Source: Gerris lacustris (lineage: Eukaryota > Arthropoda > Insecta > Hemiptera > Gerridae). Taken from it: 64,000 nt of DNA. The translations under genes and the position numbers were made by a program. Location: positions 65,065,513 to 65,129,512 of the forward strand of contig OX578280.1 of NCBI GenBank assembly GCA_951217055.1, given 5' to 3'. The notes below the pieces were generated by a model. That model saw nothing but the letters and a program-made list of their open reading frames with translations. It ran no database searches and was not told where the DNA came from. Below are positions 21,375 through 32,254 of this stretch, in pieces (the stretch's first letter is position 1; each line of letters opens with the position of its first letter).

Positions 21375-21955
21375 ATTCCAAGCTTACCAAAGGTAACAAA
21401 AGATATTTAAACATTTTTATCTACGATTGTTACGAACAATAAACATTGTATCTCTGTTTAGATGCGTAGAAAGTGATTATTTAATACTTATATTCATTGC
21501 GCATGCGTGTCTCATAATTCTGAAGAATTCCTCTTTTTTACCGCGCTAGGGTGGTTAATAAGAAGAATTCTTTCCCTTTACGCACGATTAGCGAGTTTGT
21601 GTACATTTAAGAAAACAAATTTGCTGTTTGTTTAATAAAAGTAACAGCTTATATCGAGTTTTTTGAGTGATTTAAGTGATTATGACGAATATGAGGAGAA
21701 TAGTACCCTCCCGAAATAATTAATTCGGCACAAATACAACTAATGAATTAATGTCATCTTTATCAAAAGACAAATACGAAATAATTTTCTTCTGTATTTA
21801 TTATTAAAATCTAACAATCGCAGATTAAGTTCGGTACGCATCTCGTGCGAAAACGGCATTTTGCTTTGCTCGTGTGGTTTTACTACCCTCGCTGTCGCTC
21901 AACTCTCATGCAAAATGCTACTTTCCGCACTAGATGCGTAATGTACTATTCTTTC
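21375..21955 (+). mobile_element. Family 4 repeat, copy 1
   Basis: Shares with 26293-26910 and 35515-36405: TATCTCTGTTTAGATGCGTAG, CATTGCGCATGC, GCACGATTAGCGAGTTTG, GATTTAAGTGATTATGACGA, ATAATTAATTCGGCAC, TCGTGTGGTTTTACTACCC and GCACTAGATGCGTAATGTAC. A short conserved frame starts near 21670 but is interrupted. Confidence 0.8.
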
Positions 21956-21959
21956 TTCC

Positions 21960-22475
21960 TTCATCTTTTCTGATATTCGTTTTCAGACATCAGGGATCAT
22001 TTTTGGTTTAGCATCTGCCTGTCGGTCTGTCTGTAGCTCAATTTTTGCTAACCATCATATCTTAAAACCTGCTCGTGTGATTTTAATAAAACTTTGATAG
22101 TAGGTCATAATTAGCCCATTGTTAACCCCATGTAAGTTTTAACCTTCTACGCCCATTTGTTTCTCTTCCACGTGCACAGAAACATACATTTCAGCTATGT
22201 CTTTAAAAGTACTCATCTGATTTTGATTAAATTTTAATTTTGGATGGTTTGTTGAAAGTAGCACGCAGATAACTCCAGTTTAATTGCAATCTTCTGAGCT
22301 CTTTAAATTTTGCTAAATTAATGCTTTAATTCATGTAAAAGATCAAAACAATTTTGACAGATTTAAAAATAACCGGGAAAATTAAATAAATTTGACAATT
22401 ACAGCTTGTAAGAGCATAAAATCATTAAAGAGGAAACTATGTGCTGCACTAATTGGCAGACTGTATATACACACA
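21960..22475 (+). repeat. Family 1 repeat
   Basis: CAGACATCAGGGATCATTTTTGG, GCTAACCATCATATCTTAAAA, GTTTCTCTTCCACGTGCAC, AATTTTGACAGATTTAAAAA and the terminal ATGTGCTGCACTAATTGGCAG are in the usual order; the hairpin end is missing. The opposite end reads GTCTGCCAATTAGTG. Confidence 0.85.
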
Positions 22476-23070
22476 TATCCTTTTATTATATATAATTTAT
22501 TTATTTATTATATAATTTTGAATATGTACTTCTATAAGTTACATACCTTTCTACTATAAATTTTTCTTTTGTGGTACTTTTCTCAAAAATCAAACTTCTA
22601 GAGTTAAAATAATAAGTTTATTTCCGAGCCAAAATAATCGAATTATTTTTCCTCTTTGATGTTCATTCACCAAGACATAATACAATTCTGGGCTTTATAT
22701 TCCTATCCTTATTGTCTCCTCTGTGTTTTGATACTATTGTTTATAAATGAGTCTTACGACGTCTATTTACAAAACAGGAGAATGTACATATTCATATTTG
22801 CATAGAGGATTAAAAAAAATATAATAGACAAGATACAAATATGTATTTAAACCTAAAACGAACAGTTGACATTTATAAAAATTAATTCATAAGAATTTTT
22901 ATATAGTGTAATTGATTCTGGCTGATTAACTTTTTGAGTTTTTAAATTAAATATATAAGAAGTTTGGTATCAAAGATGAGGGTATAAAAAGAAATATTTC
23001 AGTAATGATTCAGTTATTTGGGAATATTTGATCTCATTCTCAGACAAAAATTGCCAATTTTTTTTTTTTA
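22476..23070. other. Unassigned AT-rich DNA
   Basis: No feature recognised. Confidence 0.5.
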
Positions 23071-23073
23071 CTT

Positions 23074-23450
23074 TTTAGGGTTTTGTTGGTAAAACCAAAA
23101 AAAAAGAAACCCTAGTTTCGTTCCTGTGTCTGTCTGTCTGTCACTCTGTACGGTTCTAATAACTTTTGAATCAAAAGAGATAAAAACAAAACTTTCCAAT
23201 ATTAAAGATTGTTGTGACTCTCACACAGGAAAAATATAGCAAACTCAAAATTACCAGCTGTTCAAATTTAAAAGAGAGGATAATTCACGTAAAAAAATAT
23301 TTTTTTAATATTTGGGTGGAGTATTAAATGAAAGAGTAGATTACAAAAATATATACCACTTGTAGATGTGCTAAATTTTTCGCGCCATTTTGTCAAAAAA
23401 CAAAAATTTTGCGTGTCCCTCTCCCCTAAAATAAAAATAATAAAATAATA
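23074..23450 (+). repeat. Family 5 repeat
   Basis: Starts TTAGGGTTTTGTTGG followed by its reverse complement (a hairpin), then GTCTGTCTGTCTGTCACTC, TTCCAATATTAAAGAT, GAGTATTAAATGAAAG and GCGCCATTTTGTCAAAAAAC. Matches 42090-42470. Confidence 0.82.
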
Positions 23451-24320
23451 AAATATTTTTAAGAAAAATATAAATATTACTAATAACTTACTATTACTAA
23501 TAAGAATTGATCATTAAAAAAAAAATTATAAAATTAATAGAACTTAATGAAAATTGAAAGAGTTGTTAATTAAACCTGTTACAATTTCTAGAGCATTTAC
23601 ATTTATTTTTAATTCAGCAGCTTGTCATTAATAGGGGACCATAGTTAGGCTACTTTTAATAAACCATCTAAATGTTTTCGAAATTTGGAAGAGTACTTTT
23701 AAAGATGTAGATGTTAATAAGAAGTGTGTGGATTCGCGGAAGAGAAAGGAATGCGCATGCTCCACTTAACACTGTAGGGCGCATGCCCTACTATTGAGGG
23801 TGGGGGTGAAGCGTTGACAGTAGTTGGCTTTGTGGAAGAGGCCTAACTAGATAAACTACCTAAATAATAAACTGAACTTATGAATAATAAATATTATTCC
23901 TGCGGAGTCTACGTCAAGGATTTTATGCATCCCACCCTTTATAGCAATCTCCTCCGAAAGATATAGATTAATTAGACTTTTACGCGGAAACAAACGCTAT
24001 TGAACTGATTATAAAGAAATTTAATATTCAGTAATTTTCTTGTTTCTTACGTATAATAGTTTATCATTTTGAAGTCTCTGGTTGTTCTCTAGATTTCCAA
24101 TTTTTTTTTTTACGTTTGGTTTAATATTATATTGAATAAGAAGTCTTAGGACTTAGATAAAGGTAGAGGGGGGCTTGCCAACTTGATTATATTACTTTTT
24201 TTCCTCTCTTCAAGTCTGTTTATTTTATAATTTCATTTTGTCTTTATAAAGAATTTTTATAAATTCTACCTCGAAGAAGCATACAAATTTTCGGATTCCG
24301 GAGAAGTAAAATAGGTATAA

Positions 24321-24323
<3 letters not shown>
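23451..24323. other. Unassigned AT-rich DNA
   Basis: 23640-23725 (GTTAGGCTACTTTTAATAAACC) faintly resembles the family 1 interior. Nothing else recognised. Confidence 0.4.

Positions 24324-24406
<83 letters not shown>
24324..24406. repeat. (TA)n microsatellite
   Basis: Uninterrupted AT run of about 83 bases. Confidence 0.98.
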
Positions 24407-24413
<7 letters not shown>

Positions 24414-24827
24414 TACTGGATATTTTATGAATAAGGGTTTTTTTTTTATAAAATAAAAATAGAGAGAATAAAAGTAGCTTGAAGAGTTGCTGTGGTAAAA
24501 TTGAATTATTTTAGGGTATTAAGGAGTTATAAGTGGAAGAAGGAATAATAATATTTATGAATTTGTTTAAATAGTCTATTTGATTATATTTTCTTGCTTG
24601 AGATGTTAATATAATATTTTTATGAACTTATAGTTTTGTTAATCTTTGAACTGATGGGATGTAAGATGCACGGGGTCAATAATATGCAGATGGTTGATAT
24701 AAATTATTTAGATTTTAATAATGGACCGCAAATAATGTATATCAAAAGGTTTCAAGTTCTTTTTTAGGGTCCCTAGGCAAAAACGAGGACCCTTAAACAT
24801 TTCTGCGCTTGTCTGTCTATATGTATG
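24407..24827. other. Unassigned AT-rich DNA
   Basis: 24755-24830 (TTTTTAGGGTCCCTAGGCAAA, CTGCGCTTGTCTGTCTATATG) looks like a repeat end that served as the target for the neighbouring LINE fragment. Confidence 0.4.
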
Positions 24828-24837
24828 TAACGCACCT

Positions 24838-25720
24838 TTTTTTTTTTTTTTTATTGTAAAGAATATTACAACTACATAAAAAAAAATGTAACAAGTAACA
24901 TTGTTAATTATGTATATACAAGAACATGATGTCATGGTGGAAGAAGCAACTCAGTAGTTGTACTCCCGGCTTGTTAACATTATTTAATTAAAATAAAACA
25001 TAAACATAATTTCATATATATATATACTTTTTTTTTTCCTAATCGCATAGGTGATCGCGAGGCCACAGTCTTTTAAGACAGCGAGGATGGTTACTTGGTA
25101 TCGTGCGGGAGGATAGGGATTGTACTAAAGGATTGGGATGGGAAGCTAGGGTACTATGAAAAGTCTGATATCGGGAAACTGCTAGGTCTCGAACGAAGGG
25201 AACATTGAAGTCATTGTATAGGATCAGGTTGGAAACATAAAAAGGTGCGTTAGCGATTTTGCGGAGTATAATGGATTGTAGTGTTTGGAGCCTTTTTAGA
25301 TTGGAATGCTTTGCTGTTCCCCATAACTCGAGTCCGTACGTCCAGATTGGTTTAATAATAGAATTATAGATAAGGAGTTTATTAGATAGCGAGAGTTTAG
25401 ATTGATTATTTAGAAGTCTAGTCATTAGTTTGTATCGTCTGTTTGTTAGTCTGTTGTCGTTTTTGTTTTGTGTGTGTAGCCCAAGTCAGTCTTCTATCAA
25501 AATGTAGTCCTAGATAGCGGGTCTACTCTGACTGAGGAATTGGAATTTGGTTGAGAGTGACTGAAGGACATGTTGCTCGACGTAACGAAAAAGTGACAAC
25601 ACTGACTTTTACGTTCGTTAATTTTGATTCTCCATTTTCTCAACCAAGGGCCCAGGAGATTTAAGTGATTTTGAAGTTGGTCTGAAGCTATGATAGGGTC
25701 TTCGTGGGTTGAGAGGATAC
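24838..25720 (-). mobile_element. 5'-truncated Jockey-like LINE with target duplications
   Basis: On the minus strand a truncated ORF2 (from 25720) is followed by a short 3' UTR and poly(A) (the T run at 24838-24852). Both sides carry the 10-bp direct repeat TAACGCACCT (24828-24837 and 25721-25730), the hallmark of target-primed insertion with 5' truncation. A second A-rich tract at 25028-25038 lies right after the ORF. Confidence 0.85.
25039..25720 (-). pseudogene. Jockey-like ORF2, reverse transcriptase thumb region
   Basis: The open part, 25039-25425 (128 codons), has LSLSNKLLIYNSIIKPIWTY and GLELWGTAKHSNLKRLQ followed by NAPFYVSN, a segment typical of the region downstream of the RT catalytic core in Jockey-type ORF2. 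Upstream, 25426-25720 continues the homology (STHEDP, LGPWLRKWRIKINERKS) but with stops. The catalytic motifs lie upstream of the truncation and are absent. Confidence 0.88.
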
Positions 25721-25730
25721 TAACGCACCT

Positions 25731-26025
25731 GATATCTGAAAGTAAAAATTTGAAACTTTGGACTTACGTTATGTGTAACAACCCAAATACAGGGAAAACA
25801 TAGGTAAGCCCTAACAAATTATCCCTCACGAACTAAGGGTAGCATTTTTTGTTAAAGAAAATGCATAATGTGGGGTGTTAAATGAAGAAGGAGGACGCCT
25901 TGAGTACAAACATATATATATTTGTATTCTTTTTTGTACCAATTCATCTTTGCCCCATTTGTCCATAAAAATTGCGTTTTGTATGTACTCCCTCTATTTT
26001 TCTAATAAATCAACGACAAAATCTT
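25731..26025. other. Unassigned, repeat-like
   Basis: Continues the repeat interrupted by the LINE fragment (GATATCTGAAAGTAAAAATTTG); GGGGTGTTAAATGAAGAAGG resembles family 5. No gene. Confidence 0.4.
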
Positions 26026-26292
26026 TACTTGATGCTTTACTTGATTGCTGATCGAAAAGTCGAGTAATGTTACAATATTTACTTGATTGCTGATTGCAAT
26101 GTCAAGTAATGTTATAATCTTTACTTAATTGTGATTTAAAAGTCGAGTAATGTTATAATCTTTACTTGATTGCTGATTGAAAAGTCGAGTAATGTTAGAA
26201 TATTTACTTGATTGCTGATTGAAATGTCAAGTAATGTTATAATCTTTACTTAATTGTGATTTAAAAGTCGAGTAACGTTATAATCTTTATCA
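26026..26292. repeat. ~42-bp satellite with hairpin monomers
   Basis: Six to seven monomers of 40-42 bp, each with TTTACTTGATTGCTGATTGA then TCGAGTAATGTTATAATC. TTACTTGA and TCGAGTAA (or TCAAGTAA) inside a monomer form an inverted pair. Three monomer types occur in order and the trio is repeated, giving a higher-order unit of about 125 bp. Confidence 0.9.
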
Positions 26293-26935
26293 ACGATTGA
26301 TAAGAAATATCTACATTGTATCTCTGTTTAGATGCGTAGAAAGTGATGCTTTACATACTTGTATTCACTCCATCATTCACTCATTGCGCATGCATGTTTC
26401 ATAATTCCTCTTTTTCAGCCATAGTGCGGTAAAAAAGAAGAACTCTTCAACTTAACGCACGATTTTCGAGTTTGTTTACATTTAACAAAACTAATTTGCT
26501 GTTAGTTTAATTAAAGTAACTGTTTATATCGAGTGTTTAGTGAAAAACAATGAGTAATTTAAGTGATTATGACGAATATGAGGAAAATAATACGCCTCCC
26601 TAAATAATTAATTCGGCACAAAATACAACTAATGAATTAATGTCATCTTTATCAAAAGAGAAATACGAACTTACGTACAGGAAGTTTTTCTCTGTATTTA
26701 CTATTAAATACCAACCGTTTATTAAATATGTTTTCTGTATTTATTATTCAAATCCAACAATCGTAGATAAAGAACGGTACGCAACTCGTGCTAAAACTGT
26801 ATTTTGCTTTGCTCGTGTGGTTTTACAACCCTCGCTGTTGCTCAGGTGCAAACTCCACACTCGCATGCAAAGTGCTTTCCGCACTAGACGCGTAATGTAC
26901 TATTACACTCAATTGCTGATTGAAAAGTCGAAAAC
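26293..26935 (+). mobile_element. Family 4 repeat, copy 2
   Basis: The best preserved copy of the conserved reading frame: from an ATG at 26550 the frame is rich in D, E and N, is broken by one TAA, then continues through MSSLSKEKYELTYRKF at 26640. The 135-codon frame at 26640-27047 soon leaves the conserved part. The KEKYELTYRKF segment resembles the N-terminal DNA-binding region of tyrosine-recombinase (Crypton-like) proteins; that is a weak inference. The end GCACTAGACGCGTAATGTAC is shared with the other copies. Confidence 0.7.
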
Positions 26936-27566
26936 ATGTCATACATTTTGCATTACCAGAATTTCATTTAGTCTGGGCTGTTTCCTTCAGAGCAAAATTA
27001 AATATAACGCTATTTTTTTATTTAATTTCATTTTTTTTTTTTATTAACAGAAAAACAATTTTCTTTGTAATTTCTTGATTAAAATTCTAAAAGAAGCATA
27101 ACAAGCTGATTAAATTATCTCAGATATTCAAGAATATAGGAAGGGTGAAGCAATTTCTTTATAAAAATTTAGTTTTTAATTATTTTTTTATTACTAAACA
27201 GATTCCATTACGTCATGGGTTTATTCAGATTTCATTTCATCTTTCATTTCAGAAGATTATGAAATGAGCCTTAAAAAGATTAATGGAATGAAAAAATTTA
27301 CTAAGAAAACCAGACACTCAAATATTCAGTACTTTTTTATTTATTTGCATTTTTCTTTTTTCAAAGGAAAAGTTAATTATGGCATTTTATCGTTGAAAAT
27401 CCCTCAAAATTCATTTAAATGGAATAAAAACTTTTCTGACCATTGATTGATATGGCTAAGACGGTTAAAATGGTATGATTTTACCAAACATTAAGATCTT
27501 TTACCATTGCCCAAAGCTGTATTGATAAAGAAATTATATTAATAAAAATTATTGTAAATAATTGAT
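26936..27566. other. Unassigned AT-rich DNA
   Basis: A 60-codon frame at 27264-27446 has no motif. Nothing recognised. Confidence 0.45.
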
Positions 27567-27902
27567 AGTGACCACTTCGATTTAGAATAATATTTGTATA
27601 ACTAACCTATCAAGTGACAAATTATAAACTTGATTTCTGGTGTACTTACTAATTTTGTACTGAGGATCATGAAAATCACTTTGTCCACCAAAATGAGCTT
27701 GACATGGCAAGTCGCTACCGGTTTGTTTTCTTTTCAAATGTCTGTTGCCAAGCTATGTCAGTAAATTTCTGGCTTCTTTCTTAATGTCCCACGGATGAAT
27801 TTAGCCAACCACGTATTCTAAAAATGCACCAAAAGATTAGCTTACATACAAATTTCTAGCTTGATGTTAGTCAGACACTTTTTTGCACGCTATCTCCTGG
27901 AC
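27567..27902 (-). mobile_element. Family 6 foldback, right half
   Basis: Equivalent to the right arm of 50151-50702, ending GCACGCTATCTCCTGGAC followed by TA. The left arm is missing. Confidence 0.85.
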
Positions 27903-28139
27903 TAATAAAATCATTGTCTAAACACTGGCTTATCTGTTTGAAATCCCAGTGAAGTGAGATATTATATTCATTCTGATAATCAAATCTAGTGGATATGAAA
28001 ATTGTCATAGCACTATTAAGAGCACCCAGCAAGAGTCATACACGTCATTTACTAGTACTCTAGTGTCTCTACTAGCGTCTCTACTAGCGTCTCTACTTGT
28101 GCCCCGTATCTGTGTATAAATGTCACGTGTGAGATGTCG
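27903..28139. other. Unassigned with a short 12-bp repeat
   Basis: 28063-28099 has three copies of GTCTCTACTAGC-type 12-bp units. Nothing else. Confidence 0.6.
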
Positions 28140-28625
28140 TAGAAGAGAGTAAAGAAAATACGCTACACAAAAACTACTGCATGTATCAAGTTGAAATTTT
28201 ACATGCCTGTTTCAATTGTGCATTAGACGTTTAACGTAAGTTTTTTTTTCTCTATTTTAAACGTTTAGGGCCGCTTTAATAATTTTAACGATCTTTATTA
28301 ATTCATAGTGGTGTCACTGGTGGATTTAGTAAAAAAAATTATTTGAAAAAAATGTTTATCTCGTCGATTAGATAAAGCTAAAATTCCAATTTTAATTGTG
28401 AAGCGCACGTTTGCGCGAGCGTTGCGCGTGAATGTTTGGGCAGACAACGTTGTCCAACGAACTCGTTGTGACCATTGGTAAAATGAGCAATGAACATGTG
28501 TACCAAATTTCATCAAAATCGGTCAACTTTTACTCAAGTTATCGTCATACGTTTAAGACACACAGACAGGTAGAAAGACAGACACGGAGCATATTTTGTT
28601 GAATGTAGAAAGCTCGCTACGCTCG
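28140..28625 (+). repeat. Family 2 interspersed repeat, longest copy
   Basis: Runs from ACTACTGCATGTATCAAG through GTGCATTAGACGTTTAACG, TTGTCCAACGAACTCGTTG, ACCAAATTTCATCAAAATCG and CAGACAGGTAGAAAGACAGAC. The last phrases are typical of decayed arthropod repeats. Confidence 0.82.
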
Positions 28626-28802
28626 CTTCAATTATGATGGGTCGCTATCACTGCGAAAAATGTTGTCAAGGAAATGATGTATTTTTTGTATTCTACGCCA
28701 GCCGCTGGTTCTTTAGCCGATTTGTGGGCAAATAACACCTATTATTTTAATTTTCAGTTAATCCCTTTAAATTTATATTAGCCTTATTTCTGTGGTCTTT
28801 AG
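28626..28802. other. Unassigned
   Basis: Sequence between family 2 and the foldback; nothing recognised. Confidence 0.5.
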
Positions 28803-29203
28803 TCTTTAGGGATGATAAATTAAGAATTAATATTTGTATATTACTTTATTTATTTATAATTATTTCGCCCAATCCTAGGCAACGTCAGACCTTATGTCTG
28901 CAGATATGATTGTGGTTTATACTTCCATTTGGAGCGGAGGAGTAACATTTAACACCGAAATATATCACTCTAGTGCACATTTACACTGTGAGTAACTAAT
29001 GAACTATTGAGTGTTACTCTGTTGAATAAATGTTAAACTATAGTGATGTATTTTGGTGTTAAATGTTACTCCTTCACTACAAATAAATGTATAAATCACA
29101 TTCATATCTGCAGACATAAGGCCTGATGATGCCCAGGATTGGGCGAAATATTGATAAATAAATATATAAATATATGAATTTTTAATTTATCATTCCTAAA
29201 GTC
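28803..29203. mobile_element. Foldback element with hammerhead-like cores
   Basis: Two inverted arms of about 180 bp around 29003, running from TTTAGGGATGATAAATTAAG to CTTTAATTTATCATTCC-type ends, with TTTCGCCCAATCCTAGGC in the left arm and its complement in the right. Each arm carries a CTGATGA(or CTGACGT)-stem-GAAA core. Built like the palindrome at 6364-6637, from a different subfamily. Confidence 0.75.
29110..29142 (+). ncRNA. Hammerhead-like core
   Basis: CTGATGA, one extra T, GCCC, loop AGGATT, GGGC, then GAAA: a consensus CUGAUGA box with a 4-bp stem II. As at 6550, an extra base follows the first box and stem III is not visible. Confidence 0.35.
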
Positions 29204-29649
29204 AACATCAATCAAGGAAAATACCTATCACTGTTGAAGCTTGTATCGTAGCATACCCAATTAAACTATAGTAGCTTATTCCGGTTTGTATAGAAGCATA
29301 TCCTCACAGTAGCATTTCATTAAAATAATTTTTCCTTGCAATTTTTGTATTTTTCCCATATAAATCACAAGTGGTACCACGAGAACATTTGTTTTGGTTA
29401 ACATTTTTATGTTGTAAGGAGAAATAAGACGGATACATTGGCGTATCGTTGTTAACTTTATTGAAAGAGTATCCTTCATATAATTTCCAAGAGAGACCAC
29501 GCAAACCTAAACAATATTTTCCATCTCACCATTCAATTTTTAGAAGAATTAAAATTGTAAAAAAGACCAGATTTTTTATTCTTCTTTTTTTTTAATCAAT
29601 CTAAAACCTTGGTAGTAGAATTTATTCATGTTATTTTTTCTAAATCTAT

Positions 29650-29652
<3 letters not shown>
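29204..29652. other. Unassigned AT-rich DNA
   Basis: Two overlapping short minus frames (29276-29504) show no motif. Confidence 0.45.

Positions 29653-29711
<59 letters not shown>
29653..29711. repeat. (TA)n microsatellite
   Basis: 59-base AT run. Confidence 0.97.
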
Positions 29712-29717
<6 letters not shown>

Positions 29718-29975
29718 GAGTGTGTAAATGTATTACATATTATTATATTCATAGATAGATATGTATATTAGAGGTGTGTGTATAAAGAGGTATCTTGGTT
29801 ACAATGGAATGTACAACAAAGTGAAGCAGACGCGAGAAAAAAAGTTTCTCCTTTACATACTTATAAACTAAATGCTTATACGTGTGCATTTTGTTTACCT
29901 CGTACTTTCTTATTATTTATGTATAATTTGTTTGGTTCGTGAATACCACCTGCAATGAATTCATTAAATTGAATG

Positions 29976-30021
<46 letters not shown>

Positions 30022-30245
30022 TGAAAGATTAAAAATATATTTCTGTACTGTATTTATAAAACTAAAGGTTGTAATTAGTGCTTGCCCATCTTTACTTTAG
30101 CACGTTTTACTTTAGCAAGCTATTCTATGATAACAATTGTTTGCGCTGGAGTTTTATATTAAATTTTTAATGAGATATGGATTCATGGAATTAATCCGAA
30201 TAACCATAATAATCTTAATTCGGATTGATTTTGGATGGAACCAAT
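29712..30245. other. Unassigned, with a 41-base T run
   Basis: T run at 29980-30020, possibly the tail of a minus-strand retroelement whose body could not be recognised. Confidence 0.45.
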
Positions 30246-30249
30246 CAGA

Positions 30250-30370
30250 TCTTCATGGAGATGGGTTCGAAACATAAAAAGGAGCATTTGTTATTTTTCT
30301 AAGGATTTTTGACAGCAGAATTTGGATGGCTTCGAGTTGCTCCATTCTTGAAATCAGGCTTTAAAATTAC
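30250..30370 (-). pseudogene. Jockey-like ORF2 fragment
   Basis: Minus-strand translation includes EQLEAIQ, SKILRKITNAPFYVSNPSP, matching the same segment as the fragment at 25039-25425. Too short and decayed to define ends. Confidence 0.75.
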
Positions 30371-30454
30371 ATTATATACTCAAAGCATGATGTCAGTACG
30401 TTTTGTCTTGGTATATAGTTGAAATGATAATAGTCGGTCGAAGATATTGCCAAG

Positions 30455-30790
30455 GTATTGGACAGAGCTACATATTCTCTATGGCAAACCGGACCTAGTG
30501 GCTGAGATTAAGAAAATTAGGCTAAGATGGCTTGGTCTCGTAGAGAGAATGGCAGAGGATAGGGTGGCTAAGAAGTTGGATGATGGTGAACCTGACTTAG
30601 AGGACTTCCAAGACTGAGATGGCTAGATGAGGTGGAGAACGATGTGAGGAGGATGGATCAGATTGAGAACGATCTGAGGATAGGGGTAAGGAGATGGAGG
30701 CTGTTGTACAACAGCGGGACCTCTGGAGGAGCGGAGTGCTGCATGCCCAGGCTCTTTGAGAGCTGAAGTGGCGAGAATGATGATGATTGG
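30455..30790 (+). pseudogene. RTE-like ORF C-terminal fragment
   Basis: Plus-strand frames give LYGKPDLVAEIKKIRLRWLG then LVERMAEDRVAKKL, LPRLRWLDEVENDVRRM and a short tail. This is the usual C-terminus of RTE-type endonuclease/reverse transcriptases. It has at least one frame change and a stop near 30616. Confidence 0.78.
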
Positions 30791-31089
30791 ACAGGGACAG
30801 AGTCGAACTAAGGAATGTGAACTTGATTAAGGATGACTGGCACCAAGTGCTATGACGAAGAGCAATGGTGACATCCACATTTTTATCTGTATCCTGTATT
30901 CATTCAATAAAAGTTCGAAGAGTAACAAGTGACTTTAGATAATATCGTATGCAAAGTAGTGGCTTTATTGGACAGAAAGAATTGATTTGTCATCTGCAAT
31001 CGCTTTTCTTAACCAATCTTTCTTTAATTTTAAACATGTTCCACTCAGTTTTTTCTTTGGCGTTTTGTCTTACCGTAAATATTTTTATT
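30791..31089. other. Unassigned
   Basis: No feature recognised; an 83-codon frame at 30949-31200 has no motif and overlaps a repeat. Confidence 0.4.
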
Positions 31090-31109
31090 TGGTTTGTTTG
31101 TAAGGTTTA

Positions 31110-31284
31110 TTATGAACGTGAAACGTTAAAAATTATTACAATTTGTGTTTCTCTGCAAGGTTATTCTATTGATTGTTTGATTGCGAGGTTTCCTATGTAA
31201 ATGATTGTTAACCCTTGCAGTTATATTTGCAAGCTTTACACCCATGTTAAAAATTGTTAGCATTTGTGTTTCTCTGCAAGGTTA
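31110..31284. repeat. Two ~130-bp direct copies, second interrupted
   Basis: GTTAAAAATTATTACAATTTG then TGTTTCTCTGCAAGGTTA at 31127-31164, and again at 31245-31284. The second copy is cut at its TTA by the MITE at 31285-31675 and resumes with TTATTCTTTAG. Confidence 0.8.
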
Positions 31285-31675
31285 AGAATGATTCACATAA
31301 CTCCGTTTCATGGCCAGGCCGTGTCAGGCACGTTAGAATGTCGTGGCCGGCCGTGCCCGTGCCGTTGCCGACCGGGCTAGTCATACATATTACACGGGGT
31401 GGTTAACGAGTAATTTTTGGAGGACCGTGTCCGCTTCACTATATTCAGTTGTCGACTGCCTGCCAACTCAATTCATGTTACGACGTGCCGTGGCCGGGTC
31501 GAGCCGGAGCCGGGAAATAATACTCACAGACTTTTGACACCGTGCCACCCGGCCGGAAGACGGACGGGGCACGGTCAAACATGAATGCATTCATACAAAA
31601 GTATACTAGTATTCTTAGACCGTGCCCCGTCCGTGAATCGGCCCGGCCACGACATGGTGTAATGTGAATCATCCT
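31285..31675. mobile_element. Harbinger-like GC-rich MITE
   Basis: 391 bp with imperfect ~46-bp inverted ends (AGAATGATTCACAT and AGGATGATTCACAT outermost, then CATGGCCAGGCCG against CGTGGCCGGGCCG). Flanked by TTA on both sides. The upstream paralogous copy at 31160 has the uninterrupted CAAGGTTATTCT, which is the empty site. A 3-bp TWA duplication is characteristic of the PIF/Harbinger superfamily. No transposase. Confidence 0.85.
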
Positions 31676-31678
31676 TTA

Positions 31679-32254
31679 TTCTTTAGATTCCCTGCGATTT
31701 CTAGGTTTCCTGCGTTCAAAATTGATGGCCCTGAAATTTGTTTTTCACTTAACTTATTCATAAGAATACTAGTAATTGCAATATGTTATTTTTTCTTCAA
31801 TACTTAATTAAAAATTAAAAATAATTTATTTATATATAATATGCAATTTGGAGCTAACGATATTTTTAAAACCTCTAGAAAATGTAGTAAAAAATAATTA
31901 GACAGCAGTCTGCTACTACGTAGTTAACGAATCTAATTATTAAATTTAATGAATATTTTCGCTATGCTGTTTCCAATTAGTGGCGAATTTTAACAGGTGC
32001 CGCAGAGAAGGGCGTGGAATGTTTTTAATTTAATAGATTCTCTAGTGGGAAAAAGAAGTTTGGTGCAGAAAATAAATAAATAAATTAAGATAGATGATGT
32101 ATGCGCCACAGCATAGTGGGAATTTGTCTCCTCTTCACGGCTTCGTTTAATTTTAATTTTATTGGAGAACTCAGTGCTCTTAATATTCTTTAGTATATCA
32201 CTAAATATTTTAATTAATTACTTCGCTGGCTTCACGACAAAAATAATTATAAAC
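31679..32254. other. Unassigned AT-rich DNA
   Basis: No feature recognised. Confidence 0.5.

Noticed and set aside
28803..29203. Functional hammerhead ribozyme calls
   Set aside because: Only the two conserved boxes and stem II are visible; without stems I and III and a cleavage site I report them as hammerhead-like cores only.
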